Of a stretch of DNA of 53,686 nt, positions 6,668-12,872 are shown one piece after another. Each line of letters starts with the position of its first letter. Positions within the stretch are counted from its first letter, which is position 1. Below the pieces are notes generated by a model that ran no database searches, was not told the DNA's origin, and saw nothing but the letters and a program-made list of their open reading frames with translations. The position numbers and the translations under genes are program-made. The stretch is from a virus, in IMG/VR virus record IMGVR_UViG_3300049825_000213, positions 1 to 53,686 of that record. One strand, written 5' to 3'.

Positions 6668-6810
6668 ATGACACAACAGGATAAACAAGATGCACGCCTG
6701 AATTTGTCGCTCAATGTGCGATGTGGATCGACGGAGAATACGATCCAGGAGAGCGGCTACCAACGCCATGCGAACATGCATGGGAAAAGGCTGTGCTCGA
6801 CGACACCTAA
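6668..6810 (+). pseudogene. Frameshifted paralogue of the zinc-binding protein at 48453
   Basis: From 6691 one frame reads CTPEFVAQCAMWIDGEYDPG then ER...CEHAWEKAVLDDT and stops at 6808. This aligns with CTPEFVASCAAWVDGEYDPG...CEHVWKKAVLDG in the intact gene at 48453. The frame has a stop at 6682 and no start, while an in-phase ATG at 6668 with GGGAGA before it opens another frame (MTQQDKQDA). One inserted or deleted base near 6690 would join them. Either a decayed duplicate, a sequencing error or a programmed shift. The C-terminal CxxC half of the paralogue is missing. Confidence 0.5.
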
Positions 6811-6824
6811 CATGGAGGGCTCAT

Positions 6825-6941
6825 ATGAGCAATATTATCGTCATAAAACGCCAGCCACGTCCACTTAGAGTGCGACAGACAACGATGATGGCTGCAACTC
6901 ATATGCCAAGCATGACGCGCACCAAATCGCACATGGTCTAA
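6825..6941 (+). CDS. Basic micro-protein, 38 aa
   Basis: Starts MSNIIVIKRQPRPLRVRQ and ends TRTKSHMV. GGAGG lies six bases before the ATG. The chain is very basic with five methionines, which would fit a nucleic-acid binding peptide. A different frame over the same DNA (6869-6991) also looks coding, so the assignment is not certain. Confidence 0.5.
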   Translation: MSNIIVIKRQPRPLRVRQTTMMAATHMPSMTRTKSHMV

Positions 6942-6991
6942 ACCTCTTGGTGCAATATGGAAAAGAAAATCCACCCATTACGAAAAAGTGA
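6869..6991 (+). other. Open frame without start codon, ends in PPITKK
   Basis: Between a TAG at 6866 and a TGA at 6989 runs a 40-codon frame that reads like coding sequence (SATDNDDGCNSYAKHDAHQ ... LLVQYGKENPPITKK). It has no ATG, only an internal GTG at 6950. Its last codons and following bases resemble the end of the next gene (PYHITKK at 7157-7177). It may be a remnant left by recombination or read-through of the TAG. Low certainty. Confidence 0.25.
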
Positions 6992-6997
6992 CAACAG

Positions 6998-7177
6998 ATG
7001 ACAAAAAGATCAGACTTTAATGCCGGCGACCATGTCAATCACCAGACGATGGGCCATGGCGTAGTGTCATCAGTCGGCCCGGAATATACGATGATAAAGT
7101 TCGAAAAGTGGAATCTCCCCGGTGAGTATGACGATCGATGGTTTCAGCTCTACCCATATCACATCACGAAAAAGTGA
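6998..7177 (+). CDS. Hypothetical protein, 59 aa
   Basis: Starts MTKRSDFNAGDHVNHQTMGH and ends FQLYPYHITKK. The pattern GDHVNHQTMGHGVVSSVGPEY then MIKFE is like a small SH3-like beta-barrel (compare CarD/KOW-like openings), but this is only a resemblance. It lies four bases before RusA. Unknown function. Confidence 0.55.
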   Translation: MTKRSDFNAGDHVNHQTMGHGVVSSVGPEYTMIKFEKWNLPGEYDDRWFQLYPYHITKK

Positions 7178-7181
7178 TCAC

Positions 7182-7610
7182 ATGAAAACCATCCGTCTCC
7201 CTATCCCACCAAGCATCAACAGCGCTTATAGAAACCGCACAGGGGGCAAGGGCAAGGGGCGCCTGTACGCGCAGGCCACTCGGACATGGCTGGCTGCCGC
7301 CGACGCATATACGCTCGCCGCCGGGGCGAATAGGGGCAAGCCGGCAGGACAGGCCACGTGGATTGTCGGCCGGTGGGCGTTAACGATTCGTCTGCCTCAT
7401 GATTTCCAGTACGATATTACCAATCGCATTAAGCTGATCGAAGACGGGCTGGTCAGCCGAGAATTTGTCGAGGACGATAAAAAAAACGACGACTGCCGCA
7501 TCCTGCGCGATCCAGGATTGGGGTTGGTAAATTTCTGCGAGGTCGATATCTATGGTCCGGAGGACGAGTTTGGGGTAGGCGAGCCCTGGATACAGGAAGG
7601 CAAACCATGA
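7182..7610 (+). CDS. rusA: RusA-family Holliday junction endonuclease
   Basis: 142 residues starting MKTIRLPIPPSINSAYRN, the typical RusA opening. The metal-binding core is DFQYDITNRIKLIEDGL followed by FVEDDKKNDDCRI. Length fits the family. RusA homodimers resolve four-way junctions made during recombination or replication, here downstream of the ERF/exonuclease system. The ATG at 7182 is chosen because upstream sequence is another gene. An ATGA overlap links it to the next gene. Confidence 0.85.
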   Translation: MKTIRLPIPPSINSAYRNRTGGKGKGRLYAQATRTWLAAADAYTLAAGANRGKPAGQATWIVGRWALTIRLPHDFQYDITNRIKLIEDGLVSREFVEDDKKNDDCRILRDPGLGLVNFCEVDIYGPEDEFGVGEPWIQEGKP

Positions 7611-7936
7611 ACTGCCCTAAATGTGGCACGGAGTGCCACCGAGATGAAGTCGATGTTGGTGTTGGGATTATTCACGGTCCCTACGGCTGCCCTGGATGTT
7701 GCTGGTCTGCAGACGAGAAATACGATTTTTCTGATGGTCGAAGCCGGATGGACAAAAATGGCGGCGTCAGAGATCAATATGGAGGATACCACCCTGCCGG
7801 GTCAGCAGGAGCTGATGCCTACAAAATCGCAGCGGACGTAGAGCTAAATTGGCACCCCGGCAGGACTGGCAATAAAAGAATGGGTGCAAAAAATGGCGTC
7901 CGCTGGGTCCAGCCTCGCTCATCCAAAAGGGCCTGA
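7607..7936 (+). CDS. Zinc-ribbon-like protein, 109 aa
   Basis: Starts MNCPKCGTECHRDEVDVG, with a second cysteine pair in PYGCPGCCW, forming a CxxC...CxxC zinc ribbon in the first 33 residues. The rest is Gly-rich and polar, ending in a basic tail (RWVQPRSSKRA). ATGA overlap with rusA suggests coupled expression. Function unknown. Confidence 0.7.
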   Translation: MNCPKCGTECHRDEVDVGVGIIHGPYGCPGCCWSADEKYDFSDGRSRMDKNGGVRDQYGGYHPAGSAGADAYKIAADVELNWHPGRTGNKRMGAKNGVRWVQPRSSKRA

Positions 7937-7994
7937 ATAAATTGGCAGGGCGAGCGAAATGTCTTGGCTTCTAAGGTCATAGGCTCAGTATACC

Positions 7995-8027
7995 AGATTT
8001 GCGTAAATCTGCAAACTGACCTATAAT
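7995..8027 (+). promoter_or_regulatory. Strong rightward promoter overlapping a palindrome
   Basis: TTGCGT (7999-8004), exactly 17 bases, then a perfect TATAAT (8022-8027). The -35 lies in the dyad AGATTT-GCGT-AAATCT (7995-8010). Outer flanks ATAGGCTCAG (7979-7988) and CTGACCTAT (8016-8024) are also nearly complementary. This looks like a repressible promoter for the genes from 8043 to 8443, which end at the terminator at 8451. Confidence 0.65.
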
Positions 8028-8042
8028 GCTTGACTAAAATTC

Positions 8043-8240
8043 ATTTCGGTCCATGGGGTTGAATACCAAGTTGAGCGGGAACGAATTAGCGAAGGCTATC
8101 TGGTCCGCAAGCTGGTCCGGTATGGTGAGTCGGAAACCGTGTTCGGGTTTGTGTCCCCTGGGGCAGCCGATGATTGGATTGCGGCAGATCGCGCCACCCG
8201 CCGGCCGGGGCGGAGGAGGATAAAGGAAAAATCAAAATGA
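8043..8240 (+). CDS. Hypothetical protein, up to 65 aa, no canonical start codon
   Basis: From a stop at 8031 the frame is open to TGA at 8238-8240 and encodes VEYQVERERISEGYLVRKLV...GFVSPGAADDWIAADRA with a basic tail, clearly protein-like. It ends in an ATGA overlap with the next gene like its neighbours. No ATG, GTG or TTG lies in frame; ATT at 8043 is the only plausible unusual start. A TTG at 8030 opens another frame (MTKIHFGPWG) that would join after a one-base change in the GGGG run at 8055. Frameshift, sequencing error or unusual start are the options. Confidence 0.5.
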   Translation: MSVHGVEYQVERERISEGYLVRKLVRYGESETVFGFVSPGAADDWIAADRATRRPGRRRIKEKSK

Positions 8241-8443
8241 CCCACTACCAAAAAATGCTATGGATTGACCACCCGAGCCAGGGTTCCCCCGTCAGTATCT
8301 GGCGGTGGTTAAAATACCACATCGGCACATGGATGGTGAGACATGGGAGCCGATTGGAGGATCACGCCCTCTACCCGGACAGGTGCCCGGAATGCGGGGC
8401 AGCAATGCCGCGAGCCGGAAAATGCGATCACATCCCGTTTTGA
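8237..8443 (+). CDS. Hypothetical protein with CxxC, 68 aa
   Basis: Starts MTHYQKMLWIDHPSQGSP and ends RAGKCDHIPF. AAAGGA lies upstream with reasonable spacing. C-terminal CPECGAAMPRAGKCDH could bind zinc. It is the last gene before a hairpin terminator. Confidence 0.65.
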   Translation: MTHYQKMLWIDHPSQGSPVSIWRWLKYHIGTWMVRHGSRLEDHALYPDRCPECGAAMPRAGKCDHIPF

Positions 8444-8450
8444 GGCAAAA

Positions 8451-8475
8451 AACCCCTTATACCCCGTAAGGGGTT
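8451..8475. terminator. Hairpin terminator, probably bidirectional
   Basis: A perfect 9-bp stem, AACCCCTTA (8451-8459) with TAAGGGGTT (8467-8475), and a 7-base loop. On the plus strand it follows the gene ending at 8443. On the minus strand the stem is followed by a run of six T, the classic rho-independent form. Confidence 0.75.
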
Positions 8476-8674
8476 AATTGATAATTAATGCTTGAGTATC
8501 GAATACCTGAAACCGACCGACGACCAGATAGCGAGGATGGCCCGCCAGCACCCCCCTTGACATCCGCCACGTGCCGCCGCATATTCGGCGCGTCGACTGA
8601 TCCTCGGCATCAATACGGCGGGCGCTTGTCACGTTGCACCGTGACGGCCCCGCCAATATCTCCGGTGCAACGGA
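8476..8674. other. 200-bp stretch without a supported gene
   Basis: After the terminator no frame is convincing. A TTG-initiated 22-codon frame near 8491 reads SIEYLKPTDDQIARMARQHPP and looks protein-like but stops at a run of six C. The frame from 8488 is open to 8682 but reads as low-complexity. A broken small gene is possible. Confidence 0.3.
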
Positions 8675-8791
8675 ATGAATGACCCCAATCTCATAGCTGA
8701 TTTGATACGCGCTGGCGTTGATCCAGCGCTGGTAAATCGCGTGTCTGTTGTCTTGATGCAGGCATCCGCCAGATTACGGGGAGGGTGGTGA
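8675..8791 (+). CDS. Micro-protein, 38 aa
   Basis: Starts MNDPNLIADLIRAGVDPALV and ends ARLRGGW, a short helical peptide. It ends immediately before the GTG of the nuclease gene. Similar short helical segments precede the next two genes (9262, 9393), suggesting related small proteins. Support is the phase with downstream genes; the ribosome binding site is weak. Confidence 0.45.
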   Translation: MNDPNLIADLIRAGVDPALVNRVSVVLMQASARLRGGW

Positions 8792-9265
8792 GTGAATGAC
8801 ATTGGCCGCCCATGGTTATCCGAGAATCACGACCGCGACCACGGGCGGGAGGAAATCGTTGGGCCGGGCGGGTTCGATCACCTCGCAAACATCGCCGAGA
8901 AAGAAGTCCTGCGAAATAAAAAAGCGCTGGAACTATCTTGCGTATGCGAAAGCCCGATTGAGCTTGAATTAGGATCGTACCTTCTCATCCACCTTAAAGA
9001 CCCAAGACTGACTTTGGTTCCACAGCATCCTTGGCGGGGCTTTCGGATGGACTTTGCTCTCATGCGCGACGGTCTGCCGGTCCTGTTTATCGAATGCGAC
9101 GGTCGTGAGTGGCACTCAACGCAGACACAATTGGAAAGGGATGCGCGCAAAAACGCCGCAGCTGATTCCGCTGGCATTCCGCTGATCAGGTTCACCGGGT
9201 CTGAAATTTTCAAGAACGCGAACGGCATTGCGCGATTGGTCGCGTCCCAGGCACGGCAATCATGA
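8792..9265 (+). CDS. DUF559/VSR-like PD-(D/E)xK endonuclease
   Basis: 157 residues, GTG start with GGGGAGGG just upstream. The conserved region is SPIELELGSYLL, then PWRGFRMDFALMRDGLPVLF with IECDGREWHS, then ERDARKNAAADSAGIPLIRF. This matches the restriction-endonuclease-like fold of DUF559 and very-short-patch-repair nucleases: Glu in the first helix, Asp in RMDF, Glu in IECDG. It may nick or degrade DNA at mismatches, junctions or unmodified sites. It is fully linked to neighbours by overlaps. Confidence 0.8.
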   Translation: MNDIGRPWLSENHDRDHGREEIVGPGGFDHLANIAEKEVLRNKKALELSCVCESPIELELGSYLLIHLKDPRLTLVPQHPWRGFRMDFALMRDGLPVLFIECDGREWHSTQTQLERDARKNAAADSAGIPLIRFTGSEIFKNANGIARLVASQARQS

Positions 9266-9396
9266 TCAGCCCTGCCGAAATGCAATCGCTTATTTCGCTC
9301 AAACTGACCCCTGAGCAGTTTCAGGGCGTGCTCACGATATTGGCGGGAAGACAAGGTGCCGACGACGCCCGGCGCGCGCGGGGGGCCGTCCAATGA
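9262..9396 (+). CDS. Micro-protein, 44 aa
   Basis: Starts MISPAEMQSLISLKLTPEQF and ends ARRARGAVQ. It sits between two ATGA overlaps (9262-9265 and 9393-9396). Amphipathic helix followed by a basic tail. Its pattern (ISLKLTPEQFQGVLTIL) resembles the opening of phage replication-associated proteins. Unknown function. Confidence 0.55.
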   Translation: MISPAEMQSLISLKLTPEQFQGVLTILAGRQGADDARRARGAVQ

Positions 9397-10013
9397 TCTG
9401 GCCGACCCTTCTGCAACTCATCAAGGCGGGCGTAACAGGTGACGCGCTTGTTACGGCAATCCGCGAGATCGAGGAAGGTTCCGTGCCAAAGCGTAGTTCT
9501 GCGGCCGAACGCCAAGCCCAGTACCGTGAACGCAAAGCACGTGACGTAACGTTACGTAACGTTACGTCACGTGACGTAACAAACGTAACAATTCCGCCCT
9601 CTAAGAAAGAAAGTAAGAACCAAGAAACAGGTAAAGAACCTGTTTCTTGCGACGGACCAACGCAGGCTGAGTTGGAAAAAGCGTATTACGCCCGCGGTCG
9701 CCAAGTCTGCGGCAAGCAATCCGGTGGTTTGCTCACAGCCCTACTGAAGGCAAAAGAATACCAAGTTCCGCTCGCCCGCGCCGTGATCGAGACGGCATCC
9801 ACGAAACATGACCCACGCGAATACGTCGCGGCAGCATCCCGGAGCAAAGCCAATGACCCCAAATCAGCCATCGCAGCGGCCGACCGACTCATCGACAAGC
9901 TCGGCGGAATGGAAGCCGCCCAAGCCTACGTCCCCGGTTCTAGCGGACCCACGCCGCTCAGCCTGGATTTCGGCGAAATCTCGCCAAGTCCTAAGCTCAT
10001 ATCGTCGCGATGA
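9393..10013 (+). CDS. Replication-region protein with basic helix and DVT/NVT linker
   Basis: 206 residues. The N-terminal helix is MIWPTLLQLIKAGVTGDALV; then comes a basic AAERQAQYRERKARDV segment, a repetitive linker of RDVT, RNVT and NVT units, and a C-terminal helical domain (QSGGLLTALLKAKEYQVPLA ... AADRLIDKLGGMEAAQAYVPG). Such proteins are common in phage replication regions. The linker is encoded by a 36-bp perfect palindrome (9538-9573), which could be a DNA signal placed inside the gene. Its 3' end overlaps the next gene by about 160 bases. Confidence 0.65.
   Translation: MIWPTLLQLIKAGVTGDALVTAIREIEEGSVPKRSSAAERQAQYRERKARDVTLRNVTSRDVTNVTIPPSKKESKNQETGKEPVSCDGPTQAELEKAYYARGRQVCGKQSGGLLTALLKAKEYQVPLARAVIETASTKHDPREYVAAASRSKANDPKSAIAAADRLIDKLGGMEAAQAYVPGSSGPTPLSLDFGEISPSPKLISSR
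9538..9573. repeat. 36-bp perfect palindrome inside coding sequence
   Basis: The sequence begins CACGTGACGTAACGTTACG and is fully self-complementary over 36 bases, with ACGT recurring at regular intervals. It encodes the polar DVT/NVT linker of the surrounding gene. It may be a replication origin, operator or cruciform-forming element. Confidence 0.85.
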
Positions 10014-10437
10014 CTTCGCTGACCCGGACGGGTTCCTGATCCAGGTTGGCATGGTGTTGGAGCGCTATGCCGACGCGATTATCGATTTTGCAACGCACCC
10101 CGTGACCGGCATTCAGCGCGTGTCGAAGTGGCCGCCATCGATTGCCGAGGTCGTGAGCCATTGCGACACCGAGGTCGCGCGTCTCGACAAGATCAAACAC
10201 TACCGCGAGATGACGCCACTTCCGCAACTTCCGCGACCACTCCTCCCGCCGGGAGAAGACTTCGACGCGATGGTCGCCAAGCACGGCCGCCCGCTCGGGC
10301 CGAATGAACGTGGGACGGTGTACGAGAATTACGCCGGCCGGCAGGTGGTGATGGGTCGCAAGGCTGGCGAGTTCAAGAAATTCACGGTCGAGGATTTACA
10401 GCGCCTCTACGCGCGGCACGACGAGGCGGTTCTATGA
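9853..10437 (+). CDS. Replication-associated hypothetical protein, ~194 aa
   Basis: The core (RQVLSSYRRDDFADPDGFLI, QVGMVLERYADAIIDFATHP, TGIQRVSKWPPSIAEVVSHC) is a helical domain recurrent in alphaproteobacterial phages beside replication proteins. The C-terminal part holds GRQVVMGRKAGEFKKFTVED. The true start is uncertain: ATG at 9853 and 9808 both lie inside the previous gene. If 9853 is correct the two genes share 161 bases. Role inferred from position only. Confidence 0.65.
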   Translation: MTPNQPSQRPTDSSTSSAEWKPPKPTSPVLADPRRSAWISAKSRQVLSSYRRDDFADPDGFLIQVGMVLERYADAIIDFATHPVTGIQRVSKWPPSIAEVVSHCDTEVARLDKIKHYREMTPLPQLPRPLLPPGEDFDAMVAKHGRPLGPNERGTVYENYAGRQVVMGRKAGEFKKFTVEDLQRLYARHDEAVL

Positions 10438-10474
10438 AGACGCCATTCCGGCGCGAAGAAAGTGGAGAATCACT

Positions 10475-10753
10475 ATGAGCGACTTAGCTACTTGGAAATG
10501 TCACAAGATCGTCAAAGCCGGGAAAATTCTCCCGGTGCAAATAGTTAACGACGATGGTGAGGGGACATCAATCGTAACTGTGGAGGATCGCAACGGGGCG
10601 CCATGCGCAATCGCGGTTCGGGGAGGTTTTTTTGCGCGCGGAATGCCAGGCGTCGGCGACTACCTTGTGATCTACGAGGACGGGTACAAATCATGGTCGC
10701 CGGCCAAAGCATTGGAGGACTGGTATGGGCGCCAAGACGGGACTGCGGCATGA
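10475..10753 (+). CDS. Hypothetical protein, 92 aa
   Basis: Starts MSDLATWKCHKIVKAGKILP. The sequence is beta-rich with a central GGFFARGMPGVGDYLVIYED and ends WYGRQDGTAA. A GTGGAGA ribosome binding site precedes the ATG. It is a recurrent small phage protein type without known function, and overlaps the next gene by ATGA. Confidence 0.65.
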   Translation: MSDLATWKCHKIVKAGKILPVQIVNDDGEGTSIVTVEDRNGAPCAIAVRGGFFARGMPGVGDYLVIYEDGYKSWSPAKALEDWYGRQDGTAA

Positions 10754-10923
10754 CTGAGGATTGCACCATAAGTGACGACATCCTGAGATTCTGGACGCAA
10801 CGGTTCAATACTGTGTCGATTGCCAAGTTTACACAGCTGCCAGAGCACCTGGTGGAGCGGCTGCTCCATGCCGAGATGGAGCGCCGGCGCCAGGAGCAGG
10901 TCAGAGAGGAGACGGTGATATGA
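10750..10923 (+). CDS. Hypothetical micro-protein, 57 aa
   Basis: Starts MTEDCTISDDILRFWTQRF and ends RQEQVREETVI. It is helical and charged, with a C-terminal Glu/Arg-rich helix. ATGA overlaps on both sides (10750-10753, 10920-10923). No family recognised. Confidence 0.6.
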   Translation: MTEDCTISDDILRFWTQRFNTVSIAKFTQLPEHLVERLLHAEMERRRQEQVREETVI

Positions 10924-11036
10924 ACAATATTCCTACCGCGCAATGCCGTGGAAGCGCGCCAAAGCTCTCCCGCAACATAGTAACGAGCTTTTTGACGCTT
11001 GTATTCCACCCGCGAAATGGAGAGCGAAATGGGTAA
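10920..11036 (+). CDS. Putative micro-protein, 38 aa
   Basis: Starts MNNIPTAQCRGSAPKLSRN and ends HPRNGERNG. Start is in an ATGA overlap and the end overlaps the next gene by eight bases. Composition is less protein-like than its neighbours, so its main role may be to carry ribosomes to the next start. Confidence 0.4.
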   Translation: MNNIPTAQCRGSAPKLSRNIVTSFLTLVFHPRNGERNG

Positions 11037-11586
11037 AAAGCGATGGAAGCTCAGGCCTGGCCGGCCCCGGTCAACGACTGCCGTGCGCAATGCGGCTGGA
11101 ACCTACACCAGACAGCCTGAGGCGGTCAGCAATGAGGTTCTGGCCGTCCGCCGCCGCCACGCCGTCGCGGCCGGAGTGCTCGCCAGCGAGGCGCTCAACC
11201 CGTTGGCTGGCTATACGCTGGGACAGATCAAATTGCGAGGCGGCATCAGCGAACGGCAGTTCTCGGTCGGTGAAGCATGGGCCAAGCTCGTGCGACGGCA
11301 CGCATCAGTCATGGGCTACCTCCACCAGGGGCTAAAATCTCCGGCAGCCATCATGGTCCCTGGTATGGCATGCACAGAGGAGATAGACGAGGAGGATATC
11401 ATTGCTGTGCGCCGGCGCTGGTCGGAGGGCTACCGGGCCCTCATGGAGGTTTGCCGCGATCACGGATTTGCGGTGAGGGACATCGTCTATGCCGTATGCG
11501 TCGACGACCGGCCAATCTCACAGGTGTCGGAGGCTGACGTTGCCAACCTCCGAATTGGGCTAAACGCTCTAGGGAGAGTGATATGA
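11029..11586 (+). CDS. Hypothetical phage protein, 185 aa
   Basis: N-terminal basic segment MGKKRWKLRPGRPRSTTAVR, then a block ALNPLAGYTLGQIKLRGGIS with ERQFSVGEAWAKLVRRH, and a C-terminal helical domain (VCRDHGFAVRDIVYAVCVDD). The GYTLGQIKLRG-ISERQFSVGEAWA pattern recurs in alphaproteobacterial phages at the end of the early region. Position before the late control region would fit an activator or antiterminator, but no motif proves it. ATGA overlap with the next gene. Confidence 0.7.
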   Translation: MGKKRWKLRPGRPRSTTAVRNAAGTYTRQPEAVSNEVLAVRRRHAVAAGVLASEALNPLAGYTLGQIKLRGGISERQFSVGEAWAKLVRRHASVMGYLHQGLKSPAAIMVPGMACTEEIDEEDIIAVRRRWSEGYRALMEVCRDHGFAVRDIVYAVCVDDRPISQVSEADVANLRIGLNALGRVI

Positions 11587-11813
11587 GCGCAACATTTACC
11601 GACGCCGACGTGCGGGACAAGCTGCGTGACCGCCTGCGACTATTGGCAGAGCGTATAGCAAGGGCTCATGCGCATGGCGCCAATGGCCAAATCCACGTTA
11701 CATTTACAGATCACGATGATGTGATAGCCGCCTGCGTGGTCGTCGGGCGATGCTACATCGACGAACCACCGGAGGAATCAGGACCATTCCAGCGCATCGG
11801 CCAGCTTGGCTAA
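11583..11813 (+). CDS. Hypothetical protein, 76 aa
   Basis: Starts MSATFTDADVRDKLRDRLRL; first half is a charged helix, second half is a beta-rich segment (IHVTFTDHDDVIAACVVV). Last gene of the rightward early block. Its 3' end overlaps the convergent HTH gene (11778-12029) by 36 bases. Confidence 0.6.
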   Translation: MSATFTDADVRDKLRDRLRLLAERIARAHAHGANGQIHVTFTDHDDVIAACVVVGRCYIDEPPEESGPFQRIGQLG

Positions 11814-12029
11814 CCTCGGAGAGGCTGCTATAGGCCGCGTCGGCATGTAGCGCCGACGGGTGGTGTTATAGGCCAAGACTGGATGTTCGGCGAGCAGGGC
11901 GTCAAAATCCTGCGTCGCCATTGACACAGACATCCCGAATGTGCGGGCCACATCCATCCTGGACACCTCTCCGGCGGTACTTAGCCGCCAGAGGATGTAG
12001 TCGCGGCGGAGGGCTGGGAAATAGGTCAC
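11778..12029 (-). CDS. Winged HTH regulator, 83 aa
   Basis: GTG start with AGAGGA eight bases upstream. The sequence RRDYILWRLSTAGEVSRMDV, ARTFGMSVSMATQDFDALLA is a DeoR-like helix-turn-helix, followed by a wing-like YNTTRRRYMPT. It is leftward and probably the second gene of a transcript from the promoter at 12410-12438. It could control the late promoter or its own. The frame is open upstream to about 12160 but has no standard start there. Confidence 0.7.
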   Translation of the reverse strand: MTYFPALRRDYILWRLSTAGEVSRMDVARTFGMSVSMATQDFDALLAEHPVLAYNTTRRRYMPTRPIAASPRLAKLADALEWS

Positions 12030-12144
12030 GGGCCATTCCTCTTGCGCCTCAGGGCGGTTTTGCCGGCCTTTCTGCCCCCGAGGCCGGCGCCGGGGTTGAA
12101 TTTGCTCGCGCCCGTGAATAGCGTCGGGCGCAGAGCAACCGCAG

Positions 12145-12378
12145 CTATAAATACTCGGAATTGATATCTATCGTTGTGTTGCCCCAATGCAACACTGTCT
12201 CGTTTGTGTTGCGCCATGCTGTGAGGCATATCAACTTAAATTCTTCCGGAGTGGGTTCATTCCACATCCTATCTTCGTCACCCTCGCTGGCGATTTCAAA
12301 TATTGCCAACGCAATTTCAGGGCTGGTTTCGCGGGTGGACGCGAATGTTGCGATATTAGCTGGTATATGCTTGGCCAT
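12145..12378 (-). CDS. Hypothetical protein, 77 aa, leftward
   Basis: Starts MAKHIPANIATFASTRETSP after a GGGAGAGAGAG ribosome binding site. Acidic with a central EIASEGDEDRMWNEPTPEEF and ends DINSEYL. The leader is nearly the same as that of pentapeptide gene A. Between it and the HTH gene (12030-12144) I see no convincing gene. Confidence 0.65.
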   Translation of the reverse strand: MAKHIPANIATFASTRETSPEIALAIFEIASEGDEDRMWNEPTPEEFKLICLTAWRNTNETVLHWGNTTIDINSEYL

Positions 12379-12397
12379 CTCTCTCTCCCGTTGCCGT

Positions 12398-12438
12398 CTC
12401 AGTATGTACATAATAACTGAGAGGTCACAAAAAGTCAA
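12398..12438 (-). promoter_or_regulatory. Leftward sigma-70 promoter with CTCAGT dyad
   Basis: On the minus strand TTGACT (12438-12433), 17 bases, TATTAT (12415-12410). The -10 lies inside a CTCAGT...ACTGAG dyad (12398-12403 and 12416-12421) that recurs at 2463-2486 with the downstream leader. Both consensus quality and repetition support a regulated promoter. Confidence 0.75.
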
Positions 12439-12443
12439 CACAT

Positions 12444-12471
12444 ATTATGATCACAAAGTCGTGATCATAAT
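12444..12471. promoter_or_regulatory. 11-bp inverted repeat operator between divergent promoters
   Basis: ATTATGATCAC (12444-12454), six bases, GTGATCATAAT (12461-12471): perfect half sites, each with a GATC. It lies between the -35 boxes of the leftward (12433-12438) and rightward (12489-12494) promoters, the position for a shared regulator. Related to the palindrome at 3359-3378. Confidence 0.7.
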
Positions 12472-12488
12472 CACGGAAACGTGAACAC

Positions 12489-12517
12489 TTGACAGTAGGT
12501 TGAAATGTTGGCAATGT
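12489..12517 (+). promoter_or_regulatory. Predicted rightward late promoter
   Basis: TTGACA at 12489-12494, 17-base spacer, CAATGT at 12512-12517 (weak -10). It points to the packaging and head genes and diverges from the leftward promoter. Confidence 0.5.
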
Positions 12518-12872
12518 ACGTAAATTATAGGGTGCAGGAGCCGTCACGGCGCCACAACAACTCCGTCTGCATGGTTAATGATCCGGCCCAATCATGCCAT
12601 GTCATCCGAGTAAATGACCACCAAAGACCTGGTTAGTGGCCAGCCCGCAAGGCCTCGCATGACTACACCATACGAGGTGCCCTTACGGGTGCGGAAACGG
12701 CGCGGAGCCATATCATGTAATCCTAGATGCGAGGAGCCGGCAAGTTCTCGGGAGGTATCTCTACAGGCGAGCAGCGGCGTCTGCCAGATCGTATCGGGCG
12801 GCCTCCCAGGTTCCATACCGCAGTCGATCGACCGCTGCAAAAACACACGTGTGACAAAAGGACGCATGCAAA
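12518..12872. other. 355-bp stretch before the terminase genes, no supported gene
   Basis: A 90-codon frame from 12614 (MTTKDLVSGQPARPR...) is open but has no ribosome binding site and a composition unlike neighbours. At 12866 an ATG after AAAGGA begins a 6-residue peptide that ends inside the start of the next gene, perhaps a coupling leader. The location just upstream of the small terminase is where a packaging (pac or cos) site is often found, but no signature is visible. Confidence 0.4.

Noticed and set aside
12026-12229. 67-codon minus-strand frame between the two leftward genes
   Set aside because: Most of it overlaps the 12145 gene in another frame and it lacks its own start signal.
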